Assembly (NCBI RefSeq): GCF_014651835.1 | Contig: NZ_BMXQ01000001.1 | Span: 3,012,120 to 3,076,119 of the forward strand | Reading direction: 5' to 3' | DNA: 64,000 nucleotides | Origin: Pigmentiphaga litoralis | GTDB lineage: Bacteria; Pseudomonadota; Gammaproteobacteria; Burkholderiales; Burkholderiaceae_B | Shown here: piece after piece, positions 52,795-63,051 of the stretch | Numbering within the stretch: the first letter of the stretch is position 1 | How the letters are laid out: every line of letters begins with the position of its first letter | Made by a program: the position numbers and the translations under genes | Notes under the pieces: model-generated | The model's input: only the letters and a program-made list of their open reading frames with translations | What the model was told of the DNA's origin: nothing | The model's database searches: none

Positions 52795-53006
52795 TAGAGT
52801 TCTCCTTGCGCCATCTTGACAACGGATTCGATTGCCCAGAGCAGACGCCCATTTTTAGCTTTTCGTGGCCGAATACCGAAATATGCGCCTGAAGCGGAAT
52901 AGGCTTTACGAAGTGTCTGGGGACGCACGCGCAGAAGCGTGGCGGCTTCTGCGGTGCTATAGAAGTAATTGCTTAGTACAACACTTTGGTTGTGAACGGT
53001 CGACAT
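52794..53006 (-). CDS. AlpA/MerR-like small helix-turn-helix protein
   Basis: The 70-residue protein carries YFYSTAEAATLLRVRPQTLR, a helix-turn-helix of the excisionase/AlpA kind, and ends with the wing-like FGIRPRKAKNGRLLWAIESV. GGAGG lies 7 bases before the ATG at 53006, which decides the start. AlpA-type proteins regulate integrases and excision in prophages and islands. The 11-base palindrome at 53119-53145 lies upstream and could be its site. Confidence 0.75.
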   Translation of the reverse strand: MSTVHNQSVVLSNYFYSTAEAATLLRVRPQTLRKAYSASGAYFGIRPRKAKNGRLLWAIESVVKMAQGEL

Positions 53007-53118
53007 GACGCGCCTCCATTGAATGAGAAGTACGCACATGGTCAAGGCGCCCAGTGGAGTGCTTTGCGACTAACAGTGCACGCCGCGACCATTGCGAGCA
53101 CCTATTCAACATTGCAGC

Positions 53119-53145
53119 CTAATGCAGAGGTAGTCTCTGCATTAG
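53119..53145. repeat. Perfect inverted repeat near the HTH gene
   Basis: CTAATGCAGAG and CTCTGCATTAG are exact 11-base arms with the spacer GTAGT, between the stop of the 53187-54206 gene and the HTH start at 53006. It has no T-run. It could be an operator, a hairpin origin used by the Gp2-like protein, or a weak terminator. Confidence 0.55.
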
Positions 53146-53186
53146 CACGCTAGCGTTGACGCGGAAACAAATACGCAACGCTGCAA

Positions 53187-54206
53187 TTAACGCTTATTTT
53201 TCGCCATGAACCCTGCATTAAGCATCGCCTCCCAGCGTTTTTTGTTGACATCGCCGTATTGAGGATCGACCGCGTCGTTATCCAAAGTCTGCGCAAAGTT
53301 CATCCATTTTCCGCGGAATGCGCGGAGCCTCGGAATTGTTTCAAATAGGCAGTCTATGCCTCGAAGGTCCTCTAGGCTTACTAATTCTGAGACGTCGTTC
53401 GTCTGTTTTCTTATTTTTCCGTTATGCAACGCGATTGCAATTTCAGCTGGGTCCCATTCTCCTCCGTCTTTATCCCCCGGGCTCCCCGAAGCATGCCGTG
53501 CACGTGCTAACCATGAACTCGGTTTTTTAAGCTTGCCTGCCCACTGCGCACGGGTCCAAACCACCGAAGCAAAAATGTCTGCAGTTTCGCCTGTTGCCAA
53601 GTAAGGAAGCTGTTCGCCCTCATCTTTATCCGGCGTTACTTTGGACTGCTCATCACCATGCATCGTTACAACCAAGCTATGAGGTATCCCGTAATGATCT
53701 AAGAACGTCGATATGTCACTACGTGCAAATTCGAGAGCACTTCCCCATCTCTGTTCTTCTTGAAATTTCACTTTGAAGTTCCTTAAGGCAACGTCAGGGA
53801 GCCAATCAACAGTTGACCGCATCACGTATTCTTCGAAAGCTTGCCTTGCAGAGAGGCTCTGCAATTCGACGTATGCAAATGCTCTCTGCTTTTGGTCGTC
53901 TGATTGAAGTTTCAGAGGCATCCCTGTTGCCCCGCGATGCCGCCAAGTCGGAGAGGCATCTGGCAAACTTGACGCTTCGAGAAGGAAGAAGTGCAAGCAT
54001 GCGGCAGCAAACTCTAGTCGATAAAGATTATGCAGTCGGGACCTCAGAAGCCCCTCGAGCACATCCCTGCCTACCGAATCCGGCGCTATACCGATTGAAG
54101 CAGCCGCCACTTCGATTTGGTCTAGAACTTCGGTTGGGATGGGAATCAGATGAGCGACGGAGTCGATGACTTCCGTTAGGGTCACAGTGAGCGATCGGGT
54201 TTCCAT
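53187..54206 (-). CDS. Hypothetical island protein next to tRNA-Phe
   Basis: The 339-residue protein has an N-terminal antitoxin-like or regulatory segment (LDQIEVAAASIGIAPDSVG). A helical region with FLLEASSLPDASP follows, and the C-terminal part includes HASGSPGDKDGGEWDP. I do not recognise the family; there is no integrase Arg-x-x-Arg/Tyr motif. The start at 54206 is the first ATG followed by a coherent sequence (METRSLTVTLTEVID); an upstream GTG at 54272 would add 22 residues. It lies closest to the tRNA, where an integrase is normally found. Confidence 0.6.
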   Translation of the reverse strand: METRSLTVTLTEVIDSVAHLIPIPTEVLDQIEVAAASIGIAPDSVGRDVLEGLLRSRLHNLYRLEFAAACLHFFLLEASSLPDASPTWRHRGATGMPLKLQSDDQKQRAFAYVELQSLSARQAFEEYVMRSTVDWLPDVALRNFKVKFQEEQRWGSALEFARSDISTFLDHYGIPHSLVVTMHGDEQSKVTPDKDEGEQLPYLATGETADIFASVVWTRAQWAGKLKKPSSWLARARHASGSPGDKDGGEWDPAEIAIALHNGKIRKQTNDVSELVSLEDLRGIDCLFETIPRLRAFRGKWMNFAQTLDNDAVDPQYGDVNKKRWEAMLNAGFMAKNKR

Positions 54207-54376
54207 GATGGGCCGAGGCCTCGAAGACGAGTGGTGGAACAGCCAATGTTTTTCGAAGACATACGTCCTCACGTCAATGGCAGATCATCGAACAGACCGC
54301 AGATCTGAGGTCGGGATGTTGATGAACAGCGACTAATGTTGACTGGAAATGCCTACACAGCGCCTACATGCCGGCC

Positions 54377-54410
54377 AAAAACAAAAAGGCCAACTCCTAC
54401 GAGTTGGCCT
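54377..54410 (-). terminator. Rho-independent terminator of tRNA-Phe
   Basis: On the minus strand AGGCCAACTC, a 4-base loop and GAGTTGGCCT form a perfect 10-base stem directly followed by TTTTTGTTTTT. It begins 17 bases after the tRNA 3' end, as expected for its terminator. Confidence 0.85.
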
Positions 54411-54426
54411 AAGTGCTTGAATTTAT

Positions 54427-54502
54427 TGGTGGCCTGGGGCGGAATCGAACCACCGACACGCGGATTTTCAATCCGCTGCTCTACCGACTGAGCTACCAGG
54501 CC
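54427..54502 (-). tRNA. tRNA-Phe (GAA)
   Basis: The 76-base minus-strand sequence folds as a cloverleaf. The acceptor stem is GGCCTGG with CCAGGCC, the D-arm is AGCTCAGTCGGTAGAGC, the anticodon loop contains TTGAAAA (anticodon GAA), and the T-loop is GGTTCGATTCC. The terminal CCA is encoded. The mobile-element segment lies on its 3' side, the usual orientation for an integrase attachment site within a tRNA. Confidence 0.96.
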
Positions 54503-54556
54503 GTACTGCTTTCCTGCCAGACCGCTGCTTTTGCGCCGCGCCCTGAACAGCACGAA

Positions 54557-54584
54557 ATAATACACGAATTTTCGGCGCCGTCAA
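54557..54584 (-). promoter_or_regulatory. Promoter of tRNA-Phe
   Basis: On the minus strand TTGACG (54584-54579) and TATTAT (54562-54557) are separated by 16 bases and lie about 55 bases before the mature 5' end, fitting a sigma-70 promoter with a leader to be processed. Confidence 0.65.
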
Positions 54585-54629
54585 AACGTCGACCCAACTT
54601 TTGCATAGTCAGCGCTGACGTTGGTCAAC

Positions 54630-56000
<1,371 letters not shown>

Positions 56001-56143
56001 TCACCGCGTTTCTACCTACGGCGCACCACATTGGATCATGCCTGACTCCACCTGACGCACCAATATGGGTATTCACGTAGACGCTGTAATCGCCTTAACG
56101 CTAGCCGATAGGCGTGATCTATTACCCTGTTCGCCCAATACAA

Positions 56144-56173
56144 TTCGGTCCTGCGCGGGTGCTGCCCTATAAT
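56144..56173 (+). promoter_or_regulatory. Probable promoter of hemA
   Basis: TATAAT at 56168-56173 is 18 bases after TTCGGT (56144-56149), a weak -35, and 42 bases before the hemA start. The divergent gdhA gene leaves a 240-base control region. Confidence 0.5.
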
Positions 56174-56214
56174 GGAAGGCTAAGCCGCTAGTCAAGCGGC
56201 GCCTGAATCCCGCC

Positions 56215-57495
56215 ATGTCTGTCGACGTCCTTACCTTTGGTCTGAATCACGTCTCTGCCCCCGTCTCGGTGCGCGAGCGCGTGTCGCTGCCTATCGAGTT
56301 GCTGAAACCGGCGCTTGCGGGCCTGCGTTCGGCCTTTGGCGGCGCGGTGACGGAAGCTGCGATCCTGTCCACCTGTAATCGGACCGAGATCTACTGTGCG
56401 GCCGATTCCAGCGTCGCCGAGCAGTTGCCGGCGTGGCTGGCGGACTTTCGTCAGTTCGACAGCAGCCAGTTGCAGCCGCATCTGTACCGCCACATGCAGG
56501 ACGACGCCGTGCGTCATGCCTTCCGCGTGGCCAGCGGCCTGGATTCGATGGTGCTGGGCGAACCCCAAATCCTGGGTCAGATGAAGGACGCGGTGCGTGC
56601 CGCCGAAGACGCCGGGTCGATGGGTACGCTGCTGCATCAGCTGTTTCAACGGACGTTTTCGGTCGCCAAGGAAGTGCGGTCGCAAACGGCGATCGGCTCG
56701 CAGTCGGTGTCGATGGCGGCTGCGTCGGTGCGGCTGGCCGAGCGGGTGTTCGGCGACCTGAAAGAATGCAACGTGTTGCTGATCGGCGCGGGCGAGATGA
56801 TCGAACTCTGTGCGACGCACCTGGCTGCCCACCGTCCGAAAAAGATGGTGGTGGCAAACCGCACGGTGGAGCGGGCCGAGACGCTGGCCTCGAAGTTTTC
56901 GGCCGGCGCCATGCGGCTGAGCGAGTTGCCGGACCGGTTGTGCGAATTCGATGTGATCGTGTCGAGTACCGCCAGTTCGCTGCCTATCCTGGGCCTCGGG
57001 ATGGTGGAACGCGCGACCAAGACCCGTCGGCATCGCCCGATGGTCATGGTGGACCTGGCCGTGCCGCGCGATATCGAAGCCGAAGTGGGCCGGCTGGACG
57101 ACGTCTACCTGTATTCGGTGGACGATCTGGGCCGGCTGGTGCAGACCGCAACCGATGCCCGCAAGGCGGCCGTCACGCAGGCCGAGGCGATCATCGAGAC
57201 GCGGGTACAGAATTTCATGCACTGGATGGACTCGCGCGAAGTCGTGCCGGTGATCCAGTACATGCATCAGACTGCCGACGCTGTGCGCGCCGCCGAACTC
57301 GACCGGGCGCGCAAGGCGCTGGCGCGGGGCGATGATCCCGAGCAGGTCATGGAGCAGTTGGCCCACGGGCTGACACAAAAGTATCTTCACGGCCCGCTGG
57401 CCGCGCTAAACCATAGCGACGGCGCTGACCGCAAGCAGTTGCTGGCCTTGTTGCCGCGCCTCTTCACGTCACGCGCCTCGCGTAACGACCACTAG
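56215..57495 (+). CDS. hemA: Glutamyl-tRNA reductase
   Basis: The 426-residue enzyme reduces glutamyl-tRNA to glutamate-1-semialdehyde, the first step of C5-pathway haem synthesis. The catalytic Cys54 is in [25 protein letters not shown], the NADPH-binding [17 protein letters not shown] and [15 protein letters not shown] are typical. The C-terminal dimerisation helices are present. It is 6 bases ahead of prfA, the common hemA-prfA-prmC arrangement. Start ATG at 56215 follows the promoter at 56144-56173. Confidence 0.96.
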   Translation: MSVDVLTFGLNHVSAPVSVRERVSLPIELLKPALAGLRSAFGGAVTEAAILSTCNRTEIYCAADSSVAEQLPAWLADFRQFDSSQLQPHLYRHMQDDAVRHAFRVASGLDSMVLGEPQILGQMKDAVRAAEDAGSMGTLLHQLFQRTFSVAKEVRSQTAIGSQSVSMAAASVRLAERVFGDLKECNVLLIGAGEMIELCATHLAAHRPKKMVVANRTVERAETLASKFSAGAMRLSELPDRLCEFDVIVSSTASSLPILGLGMVERATKTRRHRPMVMVDLAVPRDIEAEVGRLDDVYLYSVDDLGRLVQTATDARKAAVTQAEAIIETRVQNFMHWMDSREVVPVIQYMHQTADAVRAAELDRARKALARGDDPEQVMEQLAHGLTQKYLHGPLAALNHSDGADRKQLLALLPRLFTSRASRNDH

Positions 57496-57501
57496 CCTTC
57501 A

Positions 57502-58581
57502 ATGAAAGCATCGATGCGGTCCCGGCTCGAGCAGTTGACTCGACGCCTTGCCGAACTGGACGGCCTGCTCGCCGATCCGGACACGGCCCAGGACATGGAC
57601 ACCTTCCGCAAGCTGTCGCGTGAGCGCTCTGAGCTCGAGCCGGTGGTGGTGGCGTTCGGCGCGTACACGGGCACCGAAGAGGACCTGGCGACGGCGCAGC
57701 AGATGCTGTCCGACCCGGACATGAAGGGTCTGGCCGAAGACGAACTGAAGAGCGGCAAGCAGCGGCTGGAACAACTGGAGGCGGAACTGCAGGTGTTGCT
57801 GTTGCCGCGCGATCCCGACGATGGCCGCAGCCTGTTCCTGGAAGTGCGCGCGGGCACCGGTGGCGACGAAAGCGCCCTGTTTGCCGGCGACCTGCTGCGC
57901 ATGTACACCCGCTTTGCCGAGCGCAATCGTTGGCAGGTCGAGGTCATGTCCGAAAGCGAGTCGGAGCTGGGCGGCTACAAGGAAGCGATCGTGCGCATTG
58001 CGGGCGATGGCGCCTACGGCCGGCTCAAGTTCGAATCGGGCGGCCACCGCGTGCAGCGCGTGCCCGCCACCGAAACGCAGGGCCGCATCCATACATCGGC
58101 GTGCACGGTGGCGATCATGCCCGAGGCCGATGAAGTGGCCGAGGTGAACATCAACACCAGCGACTTGCGCATCGATACCTTCCGCGCCAGCGGCGCGGGC
58201 GGCCAGCACGTGAACAAGACCGATTCGGCCGTGCGGATCACGCACTTGCCGACCGGGATCGTGGTGGAATGCCAGGACGACCGGTCGCAGCACCGCAACC
58301 GCGACAAGGCCATGAAGGTGCTGGCCGCGCGGATCAAGGACAAGGAAGTGCGCGAGCGCCAGGCCAAGGAAGCCGCGCAGCGCAAAAGCCTGGTGGGTTC
58401 GGGGGACCGGTCGGAACGGATTCGCACCTACAACTTCCCGCAGGGCCGAATTACCGATCACCGCATCAACCTGACGCTGTACAAGCTGCAGAACGTGCTG
58501 GACGGCGACCTGGACGAGGTGATTTCGGCGCTGGCGTCGGAACATCAGGCGGAGTTGCTGGCCGCGCTGGGCGACGAATAA
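57502..58581 (+). CDS. prfA: Peptide chain release factor 1
   Basis: The 359-residue protein is RF1, which reads UAA and UAG. The codon-recognition PAT motif is in [12 protein letters not shown] and the peptidyl-hydrolase GGQ is in [16 protein letters not shown] near residue 233. The N-terminal helical domain is complete. It lies between hemA and prmC; PrmC methylates the GGQ glutamine, so the order is functionally sensible. Confidence 0.97.
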   Translation: MKASMRSRLEQLTRRLAELDGLLADPDTAQDMDTFRKLSRERSELEPVVVAFGAYTGTEEDLATAQQMLSDPDMKGLAEDELKSGKQRLEQLEAELQVLLLPRDPDDGRSLFLEVRAGTGGDESALFAGDLLRMYTRFAERNRWQVEVMSESESELGGYKEAIVRIAGDGAYGRLKFESGGHRVQRVPATETQGRIHTSACTVAIMPEADEVAEVNINTSDLRIDTFRASGAGGQHVNKTDSAVRITHLPTGIVVECQDDRSQHRNRDKAMKVLAARIKDKEVRERQAKEAAQRKSLVGSGDRSERIRTYNFPQGRITDHRINLTLYKLQNVLDGDLDEVISALASEHQAELLAALGDE

Positions 58582-58584
58582 GCC

Positions 58585-59412
58585 GTGGCAGCTGCCGATG
58601 TCCGCGCGCTGATTGCTTCCAGCGGGCTGCCGGTGCTTGAAGCCAGGGTGCTGCTTGGCCATGCGCTGCAGGTGAATCGGGCTTGGCTGATCGCGCATGA
58701 CACCGATCCTTTGACGGATGAACAGGTAAGCGCTTACCAGCAACTGGCCGAACGACGACGGGCAGGCGAACCGGTGGCCTACCTGCTGGGCGAAAAAGAA
58801 TTCATGGGGCATACGTTCCGGGTCACGCCGTCGGTGCTGATCCCCCGCGCCGATACCGAGGTGCTGGTGGAAACCGCTCTTGCCGATCTGCAGGGCAAGA
58901 CCCGCCCCGCCGTGCTGGACATGGGCACCGGCAGCGGCGCGATCGCCGTTTCCCTGGCGCTGGCCCGGCCCGATGCCGACGTGATTGCGACCGATGTGAG
59001 CGCTGACGCCCTTGCGGTGGCGCAAAAGAACGCCATATCGTTGGGAGCGCGCGTGCGTTGTGCGCAGGGCAGCTGGTTCGATGCGCTGAACTCGGCCGGC
59101 GTCCCGGCGGTCTATGACGTGATCGTGTCGAATCCGCCGTATATCTCGTCGAGCGACGCGCACCTGGACCAGGGTGATCTGCGCTTCGAGCCGCGGCAGG
59201 CGCTGACGGACTTTCGCGATGGCCTCGAGGCCGTGCGGATCATCGTGGCCGGCGCGAAGCAGTATCTGAATGTCGGGGGCAGCCTCTGGCTGGAACACGG
59301 TTGGGACCAGGCAGCCGCCGTGCGCGAACTGCTGGTGGCCGCGGGTTTCCAGAGAGTAAGCAGTCGCCGTGACCTGTCGGACATCGAACGGATTTCCGGC
59401 GGGTACCTATAA
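58585..59412 (+). CDS. prmC: Release-factor glutamine methyltransferase
   Basis: The 275-residue SAM-dependent enzyme methylates the GGQ glutamine of RF1 and RF2. Motif I is VLDMGTGSGAIAVSLAL, the substrate motif is NPPY at 183-186, and the N-terminal helical domain reads EARVLLGHALQVNRAWLI. It starts with GTG 3 bases after the prfA stop, so translation is coupled. Its TAA stop lies within the -10 box proposed for grxD. Confidence 0.95.
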   Translation: MAAADVRALIASSGLPVLEARVLLGHALQVNRAWLIAHDTDPLTDEQVSAYQQLAERRRAGEPVAYLLGEKEFMGHTFRVTPSVLIPRADTEVLVETALADLQGKTRPAVLDMGTGSGAIAVSLALARPDADVIATDVSADALAVAQKNAISLGARVRCAQGSWFDALNSAGVPAVYDVIVSNPPYISSSDAHLDQGDLRFEPRQALTDFRDGLEAVRIIVAGAKQYLNVGGSLWLEHGWDQAAAVRELLVAAGFQRVSSRRDLSDIERISGGYL

Positions 59413-59413
59413 T
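59384..59413 (+). promoter_or_regulatory. Possible promoter of grxD
   Basis: TATAAT (59408-59413) overlaps the prmC stop codon, and TCGAAC (59384-59389) is a poor -35 at 18 bases. It is 34 bases before the grxD start. The -10 is convincing, the -35 is not. Confidence 0.4.
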
Positions 59414-59447
59414 CGATGTATTCAATTCCTAGCACGTGAGGTTCGCC

Positions 59448-59771
59448 ATGAGCGACGTACAAGAATTTCTGCGCGAAACCGTGACCGACAACCCGGTCGT
59501 CCTGTTCATGAAAGGCACTGCGCAGTTTCCGCAGTGCGGCTTTTCGGGCAAGGCCATCCAGTTCTTGAAGTCTAATGGCGTAAAGCAATTGACCACGGTC
59601 AATGTGCTGGAAGACGCTGAGGTTCGCCAGGGCATCAAGGAATTTTCGAACTGGCCAACGATTCCCCAGCTGTACATCAAGGGTGAATTCGTGGGTGGCT
59701 CGGACATCATTGCCGAGCTCGACAGCACGGGCGAACTGAAGCAGATGCTGGCGGAAGCCGGCGTCGTCTGA
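59448..59771 (+). CDS. grxD: Monothiol glutaredoxin, Grx4 type
   Basis: The 107-residue protein has the CGFS active site (Cys30) in KGTAQFPQCGFSGKA and the glutathione-binding WPTIPQLYIKGEFVGGSD. These proteins carry [2Fe-2S] clusters with glutathione and take part in iron-sulfur delivery. ATG at 59448 fits the usual N-terminus (SDVQEFL). It follows prmC by 35 bases. Confidence 0.95.
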   Translation: MSDVQEFLRETVTDNPVVLFMKGTAQFPQCGFSGKAIQFLKSNGVKQLTTVNVLEDAEVRQGIKEFSNWPTIPQLYIKGEFVGGSDIIAELDSTGELKQMLAEAGVV

Positions 59772-59847
59772 CGCGATCCCCTCTGACGACACCCCTCTGG
59801 CGTCACCCCCTGCCGTCCCATCCCGACGTCCTCATCCGGAGACCGGC

Positions 59848-60363
59848 ATGAAAATCTATCTTGCCGGCCCCGATGTCTTCCGGCCCGATGCGGCGGCGTT
59901 CGGCCGCAGTCTGCAGGCCCTGTGCAGCGAACTGGGCCTGACCGGCTGCTTTCCGCTCGACAACGAGATGAAGGCCGAGCTGTCGGGCCAGGCTGCCGCG
60001 CGCGCGATCTACGAGGCGAACGTGGCCATGATCCGGGATTGCGATGCGGTCATGGCCAATCTGAATCCCTTTCGTGGACGCGAGCCCGATTCCGGCACGG
60101 CGTTTGAGGTCGGTTACGCCGCGGCCCTGGGCAAGGAGATCTGGGTCTACACCAGCGAACCTCGCAACCTGGTCGAGCAGTGGGCGGACACGGATCCCGT
60201 GCTGGACGGTCCGCAATACGACGACGCGGGCATGCTGGTCGAGGATTTCGGCATGAATCTGAACCTGATGCTGGCGTGCAGCAGCGCCCATGTGGTGATT
60301 GGCACGGCGCACGACTGCCTGCGGCGCATTGCCGCGCGACAACTGTCCGAAGGAAAAGAATGA
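59848..60363 (+). CDS. Nucleoside 2-deoxyribosyltransferase family protein
   Basis: The 171-residue protein begins MKIYLAGPDVFRPDA, the family start. It continues with ANVAMIRDCDAVMANLNPF and RGREPDSGTAFEVGYAAALG, where the Asp and Glu of the DSGTAFE motif form the active site. These enzymes cleave or exchange the base of deoxynucleosides, in salvage or housecleaning. CCGGAGA lies ahead of the ATG. Its stop overlaps the next start. Confidence 0.87.
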   Translation: MKIYLAGPDVFRPDAAAFGRSLQALCSELGLTGCFPLDNEMKAELSGQAAARAIYEANVAMIRDCDAVMANLNPFRGREPDSGTAFEVGYAAALGKEIWVYTSEPRNLVEQWADTDPVLDGPQYDDAGMLVEDFGMNLNLMLACSSAHVVIGTAHDCLRRIAARQLSEGKE

Positions 60364-60845
60364 TGACTCCCCTGCGCGGCGCTGTGAGTGCTTGCCTTCT
60401 AGCAGGCGCATGCCTGGCGGCTCCAGCGGTCATGGCGGCCCAGGCGGCGGGTTCTGCCCGGTCGCCGGCGGCATCGTCGGCGCCTGCCGCGGGGTCGTCT
60501 GGTGCGTCCTCCTCCGGCGGCGCCTCGGTTGCCATCACGCCGCAGCTCGAAGACCGCACGGTCATGTCTCTGCTCGCCGCGATCCAGGCGAAGGACTACC
60601 AGCAGTTCGTGGGCTTGGGCAACGCCAACTTCGGCAAGCTCGACAAGGCGGCGTTCGACGCCGTGTCGACTCAGTTGAGCCCCCGCCTGCAGGCCGGCTA
60701 CACCGCCGATCGCCTGACGCACTATCAGCAGCAGGGCTACGAGTTTTCCTTGTGGAAGATCTCATTCAAGGACAATGGCGATGACATCATTGCGACCTTG
60801 ACGATCGCGCGTGATGGCAAGGTGGGCGGGTTCGTCCTGCGGTAA
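60360..60845 (+). CDS. Secreted protein with an Ala/Ser-rich linker
   Basis: The 161-residue protein has a signal peptide (LLAGACLAAPAVMAAQ) and a low-complexity Ala/Ser/Gly linker to about residue 55. The mature domain of about 100 residues (VMSLLAAIQAKDYQQFVGLG, YEFSLWKISFKDNGDDIIAT) looks like an NTF2/DUF3887-like fold. GAAGGAAAAG precedes the ATG at 60360, whose ATGA overlaps the deoxyribosyltransferase stop. Periplasmic location is likely; function unknown. Confidence 0.75.
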   Translation: MMTPLRGAVSACLLAGACLAAPAVMAAQAAGSARSPAASSAPAAGSSGASSSGGASVAITPQLEDRTVMSLLAAIQAKDYQQFVGLGNANFGKLDKAAFDAVSTQLSPRLQAGYTADRLTHYQQQGYEFSLWKISFKDNGDDIIATLTIARDGKVGGFVLR

Positions 60846-60902
60846 AGCGCGTTGCGGTAAAGCCTTCTGCGATCAAGCGTTCTGCAATAAATCGCCGCCG
60901 TC

Positions 60903-62150
60903 TCACCGCCCCACCGGCGCCGCCGCTGTCGCCGCCTTCTCCGCCCGCCACCGTTTGTCATGCGGGCGCACCCAGAAGGTGTAAATGCCCAGCGCCAGCA
61001 GCGCACATCCGAGCATCACGCCCATCATCGCGCGGGCGGTGTGGCCATCGTAGAAAAAGGTCACCAGCGAGCCGGACACCGCGCCCACGCTCATCATCAG
61101 CGCGCCCACCACCCCCGACGCCACCCCACCGGCTTCCGGCACCGGTTCGACCGCCGCATGCGAAGCATTGGGCGCAATCAGCCCGAACGAAAACGTATTG
61201 GCCATCAAGACGGGAATCAGCAAGCCCAAGGGCAAGGTGTGGGTAAAAGCCATGACGGCGAGCACCAGCGACGTGCCGCTCGACAGGCCCAGCCCCACCT
61301 TCAGCAAGCGGTGCGGTGACACGCCGCGGGTATTCAGCCGGCCGTTCAGGATCGACGCGAGCATGATGCCGAACGCCGTGCCGGCGAACACCAGGCCAAA
61401 GCCCTGCGCCGACATGCCCAGCGTCTCCATCATCAGCAACGGCGACCCGGTAATGTATGCAAACTGACAGCCGAAGGTCAGCGCGTTGACGGCCGCATTG
61501 CCGAAGGCGACCGGGTGGCTGATGACGCGTTTATAGGTCTTGGCCAGCGCGGGAATCGACAGGCTCTTGAGCATCGTCGACGCGGGCCGGCTTTCGGGCA
61601 GTCCCAGGTAGACGGCCAGCGTCACGACCGCACCGGCAATCGTCATGAACACATAGATGGCGCGCCAGTCGAACATCACCAGCACCCATCCGCCCAGCGT
61701 GGGCGCAATCATGGGCGCCACGATGCGCACCGTGGCGACGTACGACAGCCGCGCCCGCGCGAACTGGCCTTCAAACAGGTCGCGCACGATCGTGAGCGAC
61801 ATGACCATGCCGGCCCCCGCCCCCACGCCCTGGATGGCGCGGAACGCCAGCAGCGCTTCCAGCGTCGGGGCCATCGCACAGGCGGCGCTGGCGAGCGTGA
61901 ACAAGGTGCTGCCGAACAGCAGCACGGGCCGGCGCCCGTAGCGATCCGCCAGCGGCCCGTAGGCAATCGGGGCGATGGCAAATCCGACCAGGAACACGCT
62001 TAGCGTGAGCGCGGCCCGCGACGGCGACACTTGCAGCGACGCGCCGATTTGCGTCAGCGCCGGCAAGGACATGTCGGTCGCCAGGGCAGGCAACGCAGAC
62101 AGCACCGCAAGAAGGAAAATGAAGGCGACGGAATCGGGACGGATGCGCAT
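60903..62150 (-). CDS. MFS multidrug efflux transporter, Bcr/CflA type
   Basis: The 415-residue protein has 12 predicted membrane segments. The family features are ALATDMSLPALTQIGASL in the first loop, FLVGFAIAPIAYGPLADRYGRRP (motif A), and the motif C-like GVGAGAGMVMSLTIVRDLF. Bcr/CflA pumps export antibiotics, dipeptides or sulfonamides with protons. It is convergent with the preceding gene and divergent from the small lipoprotein gene. Confidence 0.92.
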   Translation of the reverse strand: MRIRPDSVAFIFLLAVLSALPALATDMSLPALTQIGASLQVSPSRAALTLSVFLVGFAIAPIAYGPLADRYGRRPVLLFGSTLFTLASAACAMAPTLEALLAFRAIQGVGAGAGMVMSLTIVRDLFEGQFARARLSYVATVRIVAPMIAPTLGGWVLVMFDWRAIYVFMTIAGAVVTLAVYLGLPESRPASTMLKSLSIPALAKTYKRVISHPVAFGNAAVNALTFGCQFAYITGSPLLMMETLGMSAQGFGLVFAGTAFGIMLASILNGRLNTRGVSPHRLLKVGLGLSSGTSLVLAVMAFTHTLPLGLLIPVLMANTFSFGLIAPNASHAAVEPVPEAGGVASGVVGALMMSVGAVSGSLVTFFYDGHTARAMMGVMLGCALLALGIYTFWVRPHDKRWRAEKAATAAAPVGR

Positions 62151-62445
62151 GGGTCACTGCGTGCTGCGGGTGGCCTGGCGCGGGCCTCGAGCCCGGCCGT
62201 GGACCGGACCCGCGCACGCCAGGCAGCGCCCTGGAGGGGGCCTTCGAGTTTACCCTAGCAACTGCCCGCCCCGGCGGGTGACCCTGAGCCTCTGTGGCTC
62301 ATTCCACCGTGGCGCAGGCCCATCTTTGCGCCACCCCATCAACGGATTCCCTGGGCCATACGTCGCAGGCATAATGACTCATCCGACAGTGACCCACCCG
62401 ACTTCGCCCCGTGCGAAGGCCACCTCGCCACAAGGTCCCGCCGCC

Positions 62446-62742
62446 ATGCATCATCTGCTTCTTGTCTCCGCCGCGCTTGCCGCCGTGTTGTCGTTGTCCG
62501 CTTGCGGCAGCAATGTCTCGCTGGCCGAACCGCAGCCTGTCCGGGGCTATGTGTCGAACGTGGGCACGTTCCAGAACTTCATTGCGACGCAGCCCACGCC
62601 GTCGGCGTTCCGGCGGATGTATCCCGATGTCCAGCTGGTGCTGCCGCAAGACATTGCCACGATGGAAATGCGCAACAACAACAGCCGCTATTTTGCGCAG
62701 CTGGACAACCAGGGCCGCATCGTCGGCGGCAGCTTCCGCTAA
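62446..62742 (+). CDS. Small lipoprotein
   Basis: The 98-residue protein has a signal peptide with the lipobox LSAC (Cys20), followed by a short mature domain (YVSNVGTFQNFIATQPTPSA, DIATMEMRNNNSRYFAQLD). ATG at 62446 gives a normal lipoprotein signal; an in-frame ATG at 62371 would add a polar extension. No known family. It is probably outer-membrane anchored, since no Asp follows the Cys. Confidence 0.7.
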   Translation: MHHLLLVSAALAAVLSLSACGSNVSLAEPQPVRGYVSNVGTFQNFIATQPTPSAFRRMYPDVQLVLPQDIATMEMRNNNSRYFAQLDNQGRIVGGSFR

Positions 62743-63051
62743 CGCGCACACGGGCCGCCACCCCGGCGGCAGCGCGTCTTGGGCCCGTCGTCGTCCGCCT
62801 TCGGTTCGCATGGGCGGCCGGCGGCCCTTTGGACTGGAACACAGCACGTGACACCTGGAGTTTCTATCGGACGGTTACAGGCGTAAACGGTTTTGCGTGG
62901 CTCATCAGCAAGCCCTGCGCCGTGCTACAACCTTCCAGCCCATCCGTAGCGGTCCGATCCCCGGGCCGCCGGCGGCGTGCAGCGTCTCTTTCCAGGTTGA
63001 CCGAATGCCTGTTGTCGCCTTTGCCTTTTTGCCCCGGTCAGGGAGCCTTAC
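62743..63051. other. Gap without a recognisable gene
   Basis: The stretch has no coding frame with family features. GGGAGCC just before 63052 is the ribosome-binding site of the next gene. No terminator with a T-run is apparent after the lipoprotein. Confidence 0.4.

Noticed and set aside
54427-54460. Second copy of the tRNA-Phe 3' end as an attachment site in the window
   Set aside because: I looked for the same word near the left parts of the islands and did not find it; a computed repeat search would be needed to exclude it.
54353-54565. Small open frame across tRNA-Phe reading GLVAQSVEQRIENPRVGGS
   Set aside because: This is the well-known spurious translation of a tRNA gene.
56188-57390. 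Open frame antisense to hemA
   Set aside because: It mirrors hemA codon bias and has no family features.
57499-59298. Long open frame antisense to prfA and prmC (599 codons)
   Set aside because: The sense strand encodes two well-conserved genes; the antisense product has no domain and is rich in Arg, Gln and His.
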